Assembly (NCBI GenBank): GCA_019912315.1
Contig: JAIOJA010000016.1
Span: 174,880 to 238,879, forward strand
Origin: Planctomycetota bacterium
GTDB taxonomy: Bacteria > Planctomycetota > UBA8742 > UBA2392
DNA length: 64,000 bases
Reading direction: 5' to 3'
In this document: piece by piece, positions 1 through 9,508 of the stretch
Numbering within the stretch: position 1 is the stretch's first letter
How the letters are laid out: every line of letters starts with the position of its first letter
Program-made: the position numbers and the translations under genes
The notes under the pieces: generated by a model
What the model saw: the letters and a program-made list of their open reading frames with translations, nothing else
What the model was told of the DNA's origin: nothing
The model's database searches: none

Positions 1-1176
1 CCTGGACAGATTCGCCAGTACATGTTCACGGTCTTTGTCGCGGGCACAGATGAACGTCTCGACCTGATCAAGGATCGGCTCTTCACTAAGGTAGAAGCGG
101 ATCATGTCCGGCACGTAGGGATACACGGCCTTGTCGTCGGCCACGCCGTTGCCGATTGCGTTGGCCAATGCAACGTTACCCTTCGCGTAGGCGCCCATGA
201 TTCCGGGCACGCCCAGCAATGAGTCGGGGCGGAATACCTTCGGGTCCATGAACTGGTCATCGACGCGGCGGTAGATGACGCCGACGCGCTGCGGGCCCTT
301 GGTTGTCTTGACGAATACTTTGTCTTGCCAGACGAACAGGTCCTGTCCCTGTACCAGCTCACACCCCATGCTGCGGGCGAGGAAGCTGTGCTCAAAGTAG
401 GCCGAGTTGAACGGCCCCGGCGTCAGGATCAGCAGACGCGGCGCCACACCTTCGGGGGCGACGCCGGTCAGGGCTTCGCGCAGTCGCAACGGGTACTCGT
501 CTACGTTGCGGACCTTGGCCTGTGTGAAAACCTTCGGGAACACGCGCTTCATGATGCGGCGGTTTTCCAGCACGTAGCTGACACCGGAGGGGGTGCGGAT
601 GTTGTCTTCAAGCACGCAGAAGCTGCCGTCCGGACGCCGGATCAGGTCGATGCCGGCTACGTGCACATACACGCCGTTCAGCGGCTTGATGCCTTTGACC
701 TGTTTGAGAAATCCCTTGCTGCCTTCAACAAGCTCGCGCGGGATGACGTTCTCTTTCAGCAGGCGTTGTTCGCCGTAGACGTCCGCAAGGAACATGTTCA
801 GTGCACGGATGCGCTGCGTGAGACCGCGCTCAAGACGAGGCCAGTCGCTGCCGGATACAGGGCGCGGAATCAGATCGAAGGGAAAGATCTTCTCTTCGCC
901 CCGTTTGTCCGAGTAAACCTTGAAGGTGATGCCGCCCTTCAGAAACGCCGCGTTGGCGAGTTTCTGCCGCGCTTTGAACTCACCGGCACCAATCGAATCA
1001 ATCGAGTTTACAAGCGCACCCAGCGCACCGTGGGGCGCACCGTCGACGCCGAACAGCTCGTCGAAGCAGTTGCCCAGTGGTTTGTAGCCTGAAAATACGT
1101 TGTTCGCGGCTGCCTGTTTGCCGCGCCCCTTGGGCGCCTTTTTGCTCTCAGCCACGAACGCTCCAGTCCATGCCAT
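1..1176 (-). CDS. Circularly permuted type 2 ATP-grasp protein (DUF404/DUF407 family), C-terminus cut by window edge
   Basis: The minus strand is open from the ATG at 1176 to the first base, giving 392 residues without a stop. It reads MAWTGAF near the start, then [11 protein letters not shown], the N-terminal signature of this family. Further on it has [19 protein letters not shown], the family's nucleotide-binding core, and ends in the window with [18 protein letters not shown]. Full-length relatives are about 450-500 residues, so roughly the last 80-100 are outside. Members are predicted amide- or peptide-bond-forming ATP-grasp ligases and commonly sit beside transglutaminase-like and alpha-E proteins. 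Here the gene is divergent (88 bp gap) from exactly such a transglutaminase-DUF2126 gene. The substrate is unknown. The start is the least certain part, because no clear ribosome binding site precedes the ATG. Confidence 0.85.
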   Translation of the reverse strand, partial: MAWTGAFVAESKKAPKGRGKQAAANNVFSGYKPLGNCFDELFGVDGAPHGALGALVNSIDSIGAGEFKARQKLANAAFLKGGITFKVYSDKRGEEKIFPFDLIPRPVSGSDWPRLERGLTQRIRALNMFLADVYGEQRLLKENVIPRELVEGSKGFLKQVKGIKPLNGVYVHVAGIDLIRRPDGSFCVLEDNIRTPSGVSYVLENRRIMKRVFPKVFTQAKVRNVDEYPLRLREALTGVAPEGVAPRLLILTPGPFNSAYFEHSFLARSMGCELVQGQDLFVWQDKVFVKTTKGPQRVGVIYRRVDDQFMDPKVFRPDSLLGVPGIMGAYAKGNVALANAIGNGVADDKAVYPYVPDMIRFYLSEEPILDQVETFICARDKDREHVLANLSR

Positions 1177-1264
1177 TGGTAGATAGTCGCGGGCATTGTA
1201 CTGTTATTCCCCCGCTTTTGGGACTCTGTGCCCGCGGGGCTCTCTCAGCAAGGCAGTAAATCCA

Positions 1265-4200
1265 ATGCGCGTTCGAATCAAACATGTCACCCGCTACCTC
1301 TATGGAGCGGAAGTTGTTCTCGGCCCGCAGCTGGTGCGCCTGCGTCCGGCGGAACACGCCCGGGCGAAGTTGCTGTCGTACAATCTCGACATCTCGCCAG
1401 AGTGCGAAGTTCGATGGCAGTACGACCCGTGGGGCAACCAGATTGCGCGCCTCACCTTCGGCAAGGGCGTCAAACCACACGAGTTCTGCGTTACCGTCGA
1501 TGCATCGTTCGACATTCGCCCGGTCAATCCGTTCAACTTCTTCATTGATGACCGCTGCACCGAAGTACCGTTCGACTACCCCGACGGGATGCAGGCCGAG
1601 CTGACACCATTCCTGAAACATGCCAAGCCGTCTGCGCGACTGGCCGCCTTCGTCAATCAAGTTCCGTTTGAAGGCAAGCCGACGGATTACCTCGTCGCGC
1701 TGAACACGCACGTTGCAAAATCAATTCGCTACATCATCCGCAATGAGCCGGGAATCCAGACCAGCGAAGAGACGCTGGAGAAGGCCTCCGGTTCATGCCG
1801 CGACAGCGCGATTCTGCTGGTGGACTGCCTGCGTACTCACGGCATCGCGGCGCGATTCTGCAGCGGCTATCTCGTGCAGCTTGCCGACGAAGGCAACATT
1901 CCGGACATCGCCAAGGGCGTGTCCAGCGACGTGCTGGACCTGCACGCCTGGGCCGAGGCGTACATCCCGGGCGGTGGCTGGGTCGGGCTGGATGGAACTT
2001 CCGGGCTGCTCTGTGGTGAAGGGCACATCCCGCTTGCCAGTACCGTGAACCCCGAACTGGCAGCGCCGATTGCCGGTACATCAAGTATCGCCGCGAAAAA
2101 CTTTGAGTTTGAAATGAGCGTCACGCGGCTGGGTCACGAGCCAAGCCCGCGCAAGCCATACACCGACGAGCAGTGGGAAGCACTTTGCGCTGCAGGCGAA
2201 CGCGCCGACAAGGCAATCATCGACCAGGGCCTTCGCCTCACGATGGGCGGCGAGCCGACGTGGACATCACGTGAGCACCCGGGGTTGCCGGAATGGAACA
2301 CCGAGGCGCTGGGTGACAGTAAGTGGCGGCAGGGCCTGCGGCTGGCACGCCAGCTCCAGACGCGCCTCGGTGACCAGCCACTGGTCATGCAGCACATGGG
2401 CAAGCTGTACCCGGGCGAAAGTCTGCCGCGCTGGGTACTCCGCCTGTTGTGGCGGGCCGATGGCTTACCCTGCTGGCAGGCTTCAGAGTTGCTTGACCTT
2501 TCGGACCGCCAACCCGGCTCCGAACCCGTACTGTGCACCGAGCCGGAGATCGCACAGGCGCGCAAGTTTGCGCAGCATCTGGCCAATGAGCTCGGCGTTA
2601 AGAGCGACCTGATCGCTGGCTTCGAAGACCCTTGGGTCTTTCTGGCGCGCGAAGAAAATCTACCCACCGACGTGGACCCACTCACGGCCGACCTCAGCGA
2701 TTCCGAAGAGCGCAGGCAACTCGCGCGCGCACTCTCAAGGGGCCTTAATAAGGAAGTCGGCTACGCCATTCCGCTGCGCCGCGAAGAGGGCGGCTGGAAA
2801 ACAAGCAAGTGGAGCTTCCGCCGCAAGCACTGCTTCCTGATACCCGGCGACAGCCCGATGGGCCTGCGCCTGCCGCTTGACCGTATCCACGGTGTCGCGC
2901 CCGAGGATCACCTTCGCGACCGAACCATGCCGCAGCCGGGTTTGCCCGACTTCGGCCAGCAAAGAGTTCAGCGCGCGACCGACGTCGTCAGTCCCGGCGC
3001 TCAACCGTCAGACGACTCAGGTGAAGTCATCCGAACCTGCCTGTGTGTTGAACCTCGTGACGGTGCACTGAACATCTTCATGCCGCCGGTTACGTCAGGC
3101 GATGACTTCCTGGAATTACTGAGCGCCGTCGAAGCGACGGCCGTCAGCATGAGCCAGAAGATCCGCGTGGAAGGCTACCCGCCGCCGCGCGATCCCCGGA
3201 TTCAGGAGTGCCTGGTTACGCCCGACCCGGGTGTCATTGAGGTAAACCTGCCGGTCACCGAAAAGCTGGCTGACTACACGCACTTGCTGGAAGTCATCAA
3301 CGACGCGGCCAATCACGCCGGGCTGAGTACTGAAAAGTACCAGTTGGACGGGCGAGAAGTCGGAAGCGGCGGCGGCAATCACTTGACCCTCGGGGGCCCG
3401 ACTGCGGTCGAGAGCCCGTTCCTGAAGCGTCCTGACCTGATTGCGAGCCTGCTGCGATTTGCGCAGAACCACCCCAGTCTCAGTTACTTGTTCACGGGGC
3501 TGTTCGTCGGGCCAACGTCACAGGCACCGCGCCTTGATGAAGCGCGGATGGATACGCTGTACGAACTCGAGATCGCACTCAACCGGCTGACGGAAAAGTC
3601 CGGGCATGGTGCGCCGTGGTTCACAGACCGCCTGCTGCGCAACCTGTTGACGGACCTTTCGGGCAACACGCACCGCACGGAATTCTGCATCGACAAACTG
3701 TACAGTCCGGATGGACCGGCTGGCCGTCAGGGGCTGCTTGAATTCCGCGCGTTTGAAATGCCGCCCCATGAGCGCATGGCGACGGCGCAGATGCTGCTGG
3801 TGCGCTCGCTGGCCGCAAGGTTCATGAAGCAGCCGTATACCGAGCCGCTGGTTCGCTGGGGCAGCCGCCTGCATGACCAGTTCATGCTGCCGCATTACCT
3901 GTGGTCAGACTTCAAAGACATCGCGCACGACCTGGCGCTGCATGACCTGCCCATTGACCTTGAGTGGTATCGCCCGTTCCTTGACTACCGCTGCCCGCGC
4001 GCGGGTGAGCACCAGATTGAAGACCTCGGCATCGAAGTCCGCATCGCGCTTGAGCCGTGGATCGTGCTGGGCGAGCAGGCCACCACGGGCACTGTTTCCC
4101 GCTACGTTGATTCCAGCGTTGAGCGTCTTCAGGTCAAGCTCACCGGGCTGACTGAAGGTCGACACGTGGTCACCGCGAACGGCTGGCAGGTTCCGTTGCG

Positions 4201-4573
4201 CGCGACGGGCGTGGCCGGAGAGAGCGTCGCCGGGATCCGATTCCGCGCGTGGCAGCCGCCGCATTGCCTTCAGCCTCACATCGGCGTTCATCATCCGCTG
4301 CGCATTGACATCATTGATACCTGGGGCAAGCGTGCGCTCGGTGCGGCGACGTACCATGTAGTTCACCCCGAAGGCCGAGGCGTTGACGAGCCGCCCCTGA
4401 CCGCATTCGAGGCCGCGGCCCGCCGTGCGGAGCGGTTCACCGTGCTGGGGCACTCACCCTGGCCGGCCGAGATCAAACCGACCGTCCCGCATGGGGATCA
4501 GCCGGTGTCATTCGATTTGCGCCGCTACGACCTCGGACGCACGATTCAGGATGACCAGCCCAAGTCCTCGTGA
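1265..4573 (+). CDS. Transglutaminase-like protease fused to DUF2126
   Basis: The protein has 1102 residues. Residues 1-80 ([14 protein letters not shown] onward) are the beta-rich N-terminal domain that precedes bacterial transglutaminase-like domains. The papain-like triad is visible as Cys178 (GSCRDSA), His227 (DLHAWAEAY) and Asp243 (GLDGTSG). From about residue 300 the protein is DUF2126, beginning [12 protein letters not shown]. Families of this type are predicted cytosolic peptidases or amidases working with circularly permuted ATP-grasp proteins, one of which lies divergently upstream. An upstream-extended reading from 1196 is possible, but the sequence before 1265 is unlike the family, and relatives begin at [11 protein letters not shown]. 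The next gene starts 4 bp after the stop, so the two are probably co-transcribed. The actual substrate is unknown. Confidence 0.9.
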   Translation: MRVRIKHVTRYLYGAEVVLGPQLVRLRPAEHARAKLLSYNLDISPECEVRWQYDPWGNQIARLTFGKGVKPHEFCVTVDASFDIRPVNPFNFFIDDRCTEVPFDYPDGMQAELTPFLKHAKPSARLAAFVNQVPFEGKPTDYLVALNTHVAKSIRYIIRNEPGIQTSEETLEKASGSCRDSAILLVDCLRTHGIAARFCSGYLVQLADEGNIPDIAKGVSSDVLDLHAWAEAYIPGGGWVGLDGTSGLLCGEGHIPLASTVNPELAAPIAGTSSIAAKNFEFEMSVTRLGHEPSPRKPYTDEQWEALCAAGERADKAIIDQGLRLTMGGEPTWTSREHPGLPEWNTEALGDSKWRQGLRLARQLQTRLGDQPLVMQHMGKLYPGESLPRWVLRLLWRADGLPCWQASELLDLSDRQPGSEPVLCTEPEIAQARKFAQHLANELGVKSDLIAGFEDPWVFLAREENLPTDVDPLTADLSDSEERRQLARALSRGLNKEVGYAIPLRREEGGWKTSKWSFRRKHCFLIPGDSPMGLRLPLDRIHGVAPEDHLRDRTMPQPGLPDFGQQRVQRATDVVSPGAQPSDDSGEVIRTCLCVEPRDGALNIFMPPVTSGDDFLELLSAVEATAVSMSQKIRVEGYPPPRDPRIQECLVTPDPGVIEVNLPVTEKLADYTHLLEVINDAANHAGLSTEKYQLDGREVGSGGGNHLTLGGPTAVESPFLKRPDLIASLLRFAQNHPSLSYLFTGLFVGPTSQAPRLDEARMDTLYELEIALNRLTEKSGHGAPWFTDRLLRNLLTDLSGNTHRTEFCIDKLYSPDGPAGRQGLLEFRAFEMPPHERMATAQMLLVRSLAARFMKQPYTEPLVRWGSRLHDQFMLPHYLWSDFKDIAHDLALHDLPIDLEWYRPFLDYRCPRAGEHQIEDLGIEVRIALEPWIVLGEQATTGTVSRYVDSSVERLQVKLTGLTEGRHVVTANGWQVPLRATGVAGESVAGIRFRAWQPPHCLQPHIGVHHPLRIDIIDTWGKRALGAATYHVVHPEGRGVDEPPLTAFEAAARRAERFTVLGHSPWPAEIKPTVPHGDQPVSFDLRRYDLGRTIQDDQPKSS

Positions 4574-4577
4574 CGGC

Positions 4578-6671
4578 ATGCCTACGGAACTCGACAAAGC
4601 CATCGCCAATCACGACGCGCGGCTGATTGCCGCCGGGCTCGATATCTGGATCGGAGGCGAGCCAACGTTCACCGATCGTGAATCGTTCGAGCCTGCCTGG
4701 AATCACGCTGCACTCGGCGCGAACAAAGAAGCCCGCGCGCGACAAATGCTGGCCCTGCGGGCAAAGCGGCACCCCGGTGCACTGATCGTCAGGACCATTG
4801 GTCGCCAATACCCCGGCGAAGACAGCCCGCGCTGGAGCTACGGTCTCTACCGTGACCGCAGCGGCCAGCCCCTGTGGAATGGGCCGCGTGACCCGCTGTC
4901 TTTACCGGCGCCTGTCGTCGAGTGCGCTTCGGATGCGCATCTGCGGGCAAGGGATGCGCTTGTGGGCCAGCTTGCTCGTGGCGGATATGCGGTGTGCACT
5001 TTCATGGGCACGGACCAGACTGCGCGACTGGTCTTCGCTGCGGGCAGAGACAAACCAATACCCGAGCAGGATTCCCGATTGCACCGCGCATCGCTTCACG
5101 GGCGCAAGCTCAGCGAAGGTGGCGCAATCGACGATCTGGCCACTGACGGATTCTACCTCTGCGCCTTCTCCGTGAATGAAAGCTGCCTTCGCCTTGAGAT
5201 GCCCTCGTTCCCTGACGTAGCGACGTTTCGGGCATTCATTGGAATCGTCGAAACAGCTCTCTCTGACCTGCCCGCGCTTGTGCTGGCAGGGTTCGCGCCA
5301 CCGGTTGATGCAGGTGTCACCTTCGACACTTACACACCCGACCCAGCGGTCGTGGAAGTGAATATGGCGCCAGCGCCAAGCCTGCGGTCGTTCACAGACT
5401 GCAACGCGGAACTGTATCAGGATGCACACGGCGCACAGCTCAGCAGCCAGCGCCTGCTGTACAACGGTGTCGTGGCGGATTCAGGCGGAGGCGGCCACAT
5501 CACGCTGGGCGGACGCACACCCGCCGACAGCCCGTTCCTTCAATACCCGCATCTGTTGCCAGGGTTGATCTGCTACTTCAACGCGCACCCCAGCTTGAGC
5601 TATCTCTTCGCCGTGGACGCCGTCGGCTCATCCAGCCAGTCGCCACGCGGCGATGAAGGTGTTCGCGAGAGCTTCGAAGAATTGCAGGTGGCGCTACAGG
5701 CCGTAGAGGCCATGAACAAGCCTTCTCCGGAAGTTCTCTGGCATTCACTCGCGCCCTTCATGGCCGACCGCACAGGCAACACGCACCGAAGTGAGATCAA
5801 CGTCGAAAAGCTGTGGAACCCGTGGCTGCCCGGGCGTGGGCGTCTCGGCGTGGTCGAATTCCGGGCGTTTCGAATGGCACGCACGCCTGCAGAAGCGGCG
5901 GCGCTGGGCGCACTGTTGCGCTCAATTGTTGCGATGCTGGCACAACCGCAGGCCCAGCGCGGCTGGCGACTGAAGGATTGGGGCAGCGAGTTGCACGATC
6001 GCTTTGCACTGCCGTTCTTTCTGCTTGAAGATTTGCGCACAGTGCTGGCTGACCTCGCAGCGTCTTCCTTTGAACTGGCCGAGGCGTTGCAACAGCTTCT
6101 GCTGGACCACAGCCATCGAGAAATCGGGATCCACGCGTGCGGACCGGTCAAGCTCATTGTTCGGCGCGCGATTGAGTTCTGGCCGCTGGTCGGGGATGCG
6201 GCCTCGCAAGAAAGCCACGGCGCGCGCCTGATTGACGGCAGCACGCAGCGGATCGAGCTTGTGTTGCGACATGGCACGGGCGACGCAAGCGACCTCGATG
6301 GCTGGGAACTCCAGTACGGAAATTTCAGCACCAGTCTCCCGGTTTCTGACGACGCTCAGGGCTCGGCCGCGATACTGGGAGTCCGATACCGGGCGTTCCT
6401 TCCTAGGATCGGGCTTCACCCGACCATCCGGGTGCAATCGCCGTTGCGATTCGTACTCGTCAACCGAACGCGCCGGCAGGCATTTGCCATCGTCCTTCAT
6501 GAGTGGCAGCCTGAAGCCCTGCCCTATGACGGCCTACCTGCTGATGAACATGCCGCGAGCGCGCGGCGCCGCGAACGGCTGGCAGTCTCGACTCTCGCGG
6601 AAATCCCGAACACAGCGTCGCCTCCGACTGGCGCGCGCTCGCCCTGGTGCCTGGACGTCAGGCGCTGCTGA
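4578..6671 (+). CDS. Stand-alone DUF2126 protein
   Basis: This 697-residue protein is homologous to the C-terminal two thirds of the preceding gene. It opens MPTELDKAIANHDARL and reaches IWIGGEPTFTDRESF by about residue 30, matching MGGEPTWTS in the partner. Both also share TGNTHRSE / SGNTHRTE, a histidine-rich conserved block (GGGGHITLGG here, [10 protein letters not shown] there) and VVEVNMAP / VIEVNLPV. The transglutaminase domain is absent. The start at 4578 lies 4 bp after the previous stop; upstream in-frame ATGs (for example 4551) would overlap that gene. The tandem looks like an old duplication in which one copy lost, or never had, the peptidase domain. The function of DUF2126 is not known to me. 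Conserved acidic and glycine patches suggest ligase-like nucleotide binding, but that is only inference. Confidence 0.85.
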   Translation: MPTELDKAIANHDARLIAAGLDIWIGGEPTFTDRESFEPAWNHAALGANKEARARQMLALRAKRHPGALIVRTIGRQYPGEDSPRWSYGLYRDRSGQPLWNGPRDPLSLPAPVVECASDAHLRARDALVGQLARGGYAVCTFMGTDQTARLVFAAGRDKPIPEQDSRLHRASLHGRKLSEGGAIDDLATDGFYLCAFSVNESCLRLEMPSFPDVATFRAFIGIVETALSDLPALVLAGFAPPVDAGVTFDTYTPDPAVVEVNMAPAPSLRSFTDCNAELYQDAHGAQLSSQRLLYNGVVADSGGGGHITLGGRTPADSPFLQYPHLLPGLICYFNAHPSLSYLFAVDAVGSSSQSPRGDEGVRESFEELQVALQAVEAMNKPSPEVLWHSLAPFMADRTGNTHRSEINVEKLWNPWLPGRGRLGVVEFRAFRMARTPAEAAALGALLRSIVAMLAQPQAQRGWRLKDWGSELHDRFALPFFLLEDLRTVLADLAASSFELAEALQQLLLDHSHREIGIHACGPVKLIVRRAIEFWPLVGDAASQESHGARLIDGSTQRIELVLRHGTGDASDLDGWELQYGNFSTSLPVSDDAQGSAAILGVRYRAFLPRIGLHPTIRVQSPLRFVLVNRTRRQAFAIVLHEWQPEALPYDGLPADEHAASARRRERLAVSTLAEIPNTASPPTGARSPWCLDVRRC

Positions 6672-6769
6672 CCCGCATCACGAACTATCCAGCGCCGGCA
6701 CTGGATCACCATCCCCGGTATCGCCATCATGGCAACGCTCACTTGGAACAACGCTGCGCGGAGGTGTCT

Positions 6770-7216
6770 GTGGAACATACCTGGCAGGTGCGGGTCAGCG
6801 GTCGGCCCGGCGCTGACGCCGATGTGTTCGTGCGCAAGCAGAAGTTCAAGGTCGGTGTACCGATTCAGTTCGATGCCGAGTACAGCAGCGTAACAGCCAT
6901 TGAGCAGCTTCTGGGTGCCTTCGGCGCCGACCTGTGCCAGGGCCTGCTGCTGCGGGTCAGAAAGCGCCGACTCGAAGTTGACGGTGTGGAGGCCGTGGTG
7001 GAGGGGCGCCTCAACAATCCGCTGGTCTATCTCGACGTGGTGGGCGAATCCGGACATCCTGGTCTTGAATACTTGACAGCGCGCGTCTACGTCAGCACCC
7101 TGCACAGCGACGCCGAGCTGCAGCCGGCCTGGGAGGAGACATTGAAACTCTCCCCCCTGGTCAACACTCTGCGCAACTGCGTAACGATGGACCTTTCATT
7201 CAAACCGGCGCTCTGA
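6770..7216 (+). CDS. OsmC-like protein
   Basis: The protein has 148 residues. The start is GTG at 6770, chosen because GGAGG at 6760-6764 sits 5 nt before it and because the homologous region begins there (VEHTWQVRV). A strand-rich N-terminal half is followed by the OsmC central helix (SSVTAIEQLLGAFGADLCQG) and the conserved tail LVNTLRNCVTMDLSF. OsmC/Ohr proteins reduce organic hydroperoxides with two cysteines. Here one Cys lies in the central helix (DLC) and one in the C-terminal segment (RNC), positions compatible with that chemistry but not diagnostic. Several OsmC-fold proteins are not peroxidases. The gene begins 98 bp after the DUF2126 stop and is followed by a 303-bp gap. Confidence 0.8.
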   Translation: MEHTWQVRVSGRPGADADVFVRKQKFKVGVPIQFDAEYSSVTAIEQLLGAFGADLCQGLLLRVRKRRLEVDGVEAVVEGRLNNPLVYLDVVGESGHPGLEYLTARVYVSTLHSDAELQPAWEETLKLSPLVNTLRNCVTMDLSFKPAL

Positions 7217-7519
7217 TATGCATAGGCCGGTGCTAAGTTACGGCCGGGGGCGCCCGGGCACAGAACGCCCTCGAACCGTTTTGCTGCGGCGGCTCTTTCC
7301 GGTGAGCCCGCCTGGCGGTCTTGCCGCGGAGAGTTGGCCATGCCAATGCGCTGATGAATCCAGCTCGCGACGCGCGGAGTTTCCGCGCCGCTGACTCGTC
7401 CCGCGCCGACCTTCGCCGTGCCCGCGTTGGTCTGATTTGCATTTTTCTATCCGCTTCCCACATACGGCGTCCCGCAAGGGGCGCCGGTTTCATTTGTCGT
7501 AACCCGCAAGGAGCAACCC
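7217..7519. other. Intergenic region with two small hairpins and a candidate operator
   Basis: No gene is evident in this 303-bp stretch. A 7-bp perfect stem (GCGCGGA / TCCGCGC, loop GTT) lies at 7372-7388. A compact palindrome TTGGC-CAT-GCCAA lies at 7334-7346, the size of a repressor half-site pair. A weak GGCCG/CGGCC stem is at 7225-7245 just after the OsmC stop. The downstream gene has a good ribosome binding site (AAGGAG about 7 nt before the ATG at 7520), so this region probably holds the promoter of the three-gene set that follows. I recognise no riboswitch. Confidence 0.4.
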
Positions 7520-8344
7520 ATGAACAAGCCGATCCTGGTCGGTGCCGTCCTGTATGAGCCCAAGGTCTCCGTGATCTGGGACATCATCCGTGACTTCTTT
7601 GAATCCAACGGCTGCCCGATGGATGTGGTGTTCTACACCAACTACGAACTCCAGGTGGAGGCGCTGCTCAAGGGACACATCGAGATTGCCTGGAATTCGC
7701 CGCTGGCCTGGGTCGATGCCCAGCGCCAGTCCGGCGGCAAGTGCCGCGCCATTGCCATGCGCGACACCGACCGTGACCGCGTATCGCACCTCGTCGTGGC
7801 CAGCAACTCCGGCATCAACGACATCGCCGACCTGAAGGGCAAAACCGTAGCAGTCGGCGCCAAGGACTCACCCCAGGCCAGGCTGATCCCGCTGGGGCTG
7901 CTCCAGCGCCACGGGTTGACACCCGGCAAAGACGTCACAGTCAGACGCTTCGACGTGCTGGTCGGCAAACACGGCGACCACATCGGCGGCGAACTCGACG
8001 CCTTCAAGTGCCTTCAGGCAGGCGAGGCCCAGGCCTGCGCCATGCTTGATATGAACTGGGACCGCTGGAGCAGCGACGGCACCATCGACCCTTCACGTTT
8101 CAAAATCCTTGCCACCACCGACCGCTTCGACCACTGCGTGTTCACCGTGCGCGAGAATTTCGACGACGACCGCGAAGCCCAATGGCTCAAGGTCCTGTAC
8201 AGCATGTCCTACGACAACCCCAAGCATCGCGAAATGATGGACATGGAAGGCCTCAAGAAATGGGAGCCCGGCCGCACCAGCGGCTTCGGCCCGCTGACTG
8301 AAGCTGTCCAGAAGCTCCAGTATTTTGAAGGGAGCGAAGCATGA
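7520..8344 (+). CDS. PhnD/SsuA-type periplasmic-binding-protein-fold protein without signal peptide
   Basis: The protein has 274 residues. It shows the phosphonate/nitrate-binding protein pattern: an early ligand-shell segment (GAVLYEPKVSVIWDII), NSPLAWVDAQ, then DLKGKTVAVGAKDSPQARLIPLGLL, the typical hinge and second-lobe motif of PhnD-like proteins. There is no signal peptide or lipobox (the N-terminus is MNKPILVGAVLYEP), and no ABC permease or ATPase lies next to it, so a cytosolic role is likely. The stop overlaps the start of the next gene (ATGA), implying translational coupling with the MetE-like enzyme. Cytosolic PBP-fold proteins can be enzymes (the yeast THI5 family is a precedent) or ligand-presenting partners. 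Which applies here is unknown. Confidence 0.75.
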   Translation: MNKPILVGAVLYEPKVSVIWDIIRDFFESNGCPMDVVFYTNYELQVEALLKGHIEIAWNSPLAWVDAQRQSGGKCRAIAMRDTDRDRVSHLVVASNSGINDIADLKGKTVAVGAKDSPQARLIPLGLLQRHGLTPGKDVTVRRFDVLVGKHGDHIGGELDAFKCLQAGEAQACAMLDMNWDRWSSDGTIDPSRFKILATTDRFDHCVFTVRENFDDDREAQWLKVLYSMSYDNPKHREMMDMEGLKKWEPGRTSGFGPLTEAVQKLQYFEGSEA

Positions 8345-9504
8345 GCAGCCTGCCACTTTTCCCTGTAACCATGGTGGGCTCCTGGCCGCGACCGCAGACA
8401 CTGCTGCGCTCCCAGAAACTCAAGCGCGCCGGCAAGCTCGATCCCGACGAGTTCGAGAAGCAGGCCGACGAAGCCGTGCTCGATGTGCTGGCCGCCCAGC
8501 AGCGCGCGGGAGTGGACGTCGTAACCGACGGCGAGCAGCGCCGCGACAACTTCTACTCGTTCGTGGCCGAGAAGCTTTCCGGCATCAAGATCATGACCAT
8601 GGCCGAGCTGATCGACGTAATCGAAGACAAAGAAGCGTTCGAGAAGATTCTGCAGACGCTGGACGTGCCGGCCTACTCGCTCAGTAACCCGACCTGCGTG
8701 GGTCGTATTGAGCGCCGCACGCCCCTGGCCCTGGACGAGCTGCGCTTCCTGAAACAGCTAACGGACAAGCCCGTAAAAATCCCGCTGCCCGGCCCCTACC
8801 TGCTGACGCGGGCCATGTTCGTCCGCGAGGTAACAGGCAGCGTGTACCCCAACAAAGAAGCGCTGGCCGTTGACGTCGTGCGCATCCTTCGCGAAGAACT
8901 CGAAGACCTGCTGCGCGAGGGTGCCGACTTCATCCAGTTCGATGAGCCGGTACTTACCGAAGTCGCCTTCTCCTCGGGCCAGACTCGAACCTTCATGTGC
9001 GCGTCTCTGGCTGCAGGCGGCGACCCGGCCGAAGAACTGGAGTTCGCGGTCAAACTGATGAACCAGGTGCTGGAGGGCTTTGAGGAAGCCGACACCGGGC
9101 TGCACATCTGCCGCGGCAACTGGAGCCAGGACGAGACCACGCTGCTGCGGGGCAACTACTCGCCTTTGAAGCCGTGGCTCGAACGCCTGAAGGTAAAACA
9201 GCTGGTGCTTGAGTACGCCACGGAGCGCGCGGGCGACGTCATGCGCTTTGAGGGCAAGTCACTCGGGCTGGGTGTTGTCAACCCGCGCACCGAACACACC
9301 GAGACGCCGGAAGAAGTCATCGCCCAGGTCGAAAAGGCGCTGGAGTTCTACCGCCCCGATCAGCTCTGGCTCAACCCCGACTGCGGCTTCGGGACGTTCA
9401 GCAACAGCCCCGTAAACACGGCGCCGCTCGCCGAGGCCAAAATGAAGGCCATCGGCGACGCGGCCGCAATCCTTCGCAAACGATTCCCAACCAAACAGGA
9501 GTAA
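8341..9504 (+). CDS. MetE C-terminal-domain-like zinc methyltransferase
   Basis: The protein has 387 residues and corresponds to the catalytic C-terminal barrel of cobalamin-independent methionine synthase only. All four zinc ligands expected for this fold are visible: His255 and Cys257 (LHICRGNW), Glu291 (LVLEYATE) and Cys348 (NPDCGFGT). The N-terminal half of full-length MetE (about 750 residues) is absent. This short family includes archaeal methionine synthases, coenzyme M methyltransferases and epoxyalkane:coenzyme M transferase, so the thiol and the carbon donor cannot be assigned from sequence alone. A complete cobalamin-dependent metH lies at 59600-63259, which makes a housekeeping methionine-synthase role less necessary. 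Coupling with a PBP-fold protein and a flavin-fold protein suggests a dedicated small-molecule (organosulfur?) pathway. Confidence 0.8.
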   Translation: MSSLPLFPVTMVGSWPRPQTLLRSQKLKRAGKLDPDEFEKQADEAVLDVLAAQQRAGVDVVTDGEQRRDNFYSFVAEKLSGIKIMTMAELIDVIEDKEAFEKILQTLDVPAYSLSNPTCVGRIERRTPLALDELRFLKQLTDKPVKIPLPGPYLLTRAMFVREVTGSVYPNKEALAVDVVRILREELEDLLREGADFIQFDEPVLTEVAFSSGQTRTFMCASLAAGGDPAEELEFAVKLMNQVLEGFEEADTGLHICRGNWSQDETTLLRGNYSPLKPWLERLKVKQLVLEYATERAGDVMRFEGKSLGLGVVNPRTEHTETPEEVIAQVEKALEFYRPDQLWLNPDCGFGTFSNSPVNTAPLAEAKMKAIGDAAAILRKRFPTKQE

Positions 9505-9508
9505 CACA

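Noticed and set aside
8341..9504. Housekeeping cobalamin-independent methionine synthase (metE)
   Set aside because: Only the C-terminal barrel is present, full metH is encoded elsewhere in the window, and the gene is coupled to two non-methionine genes.
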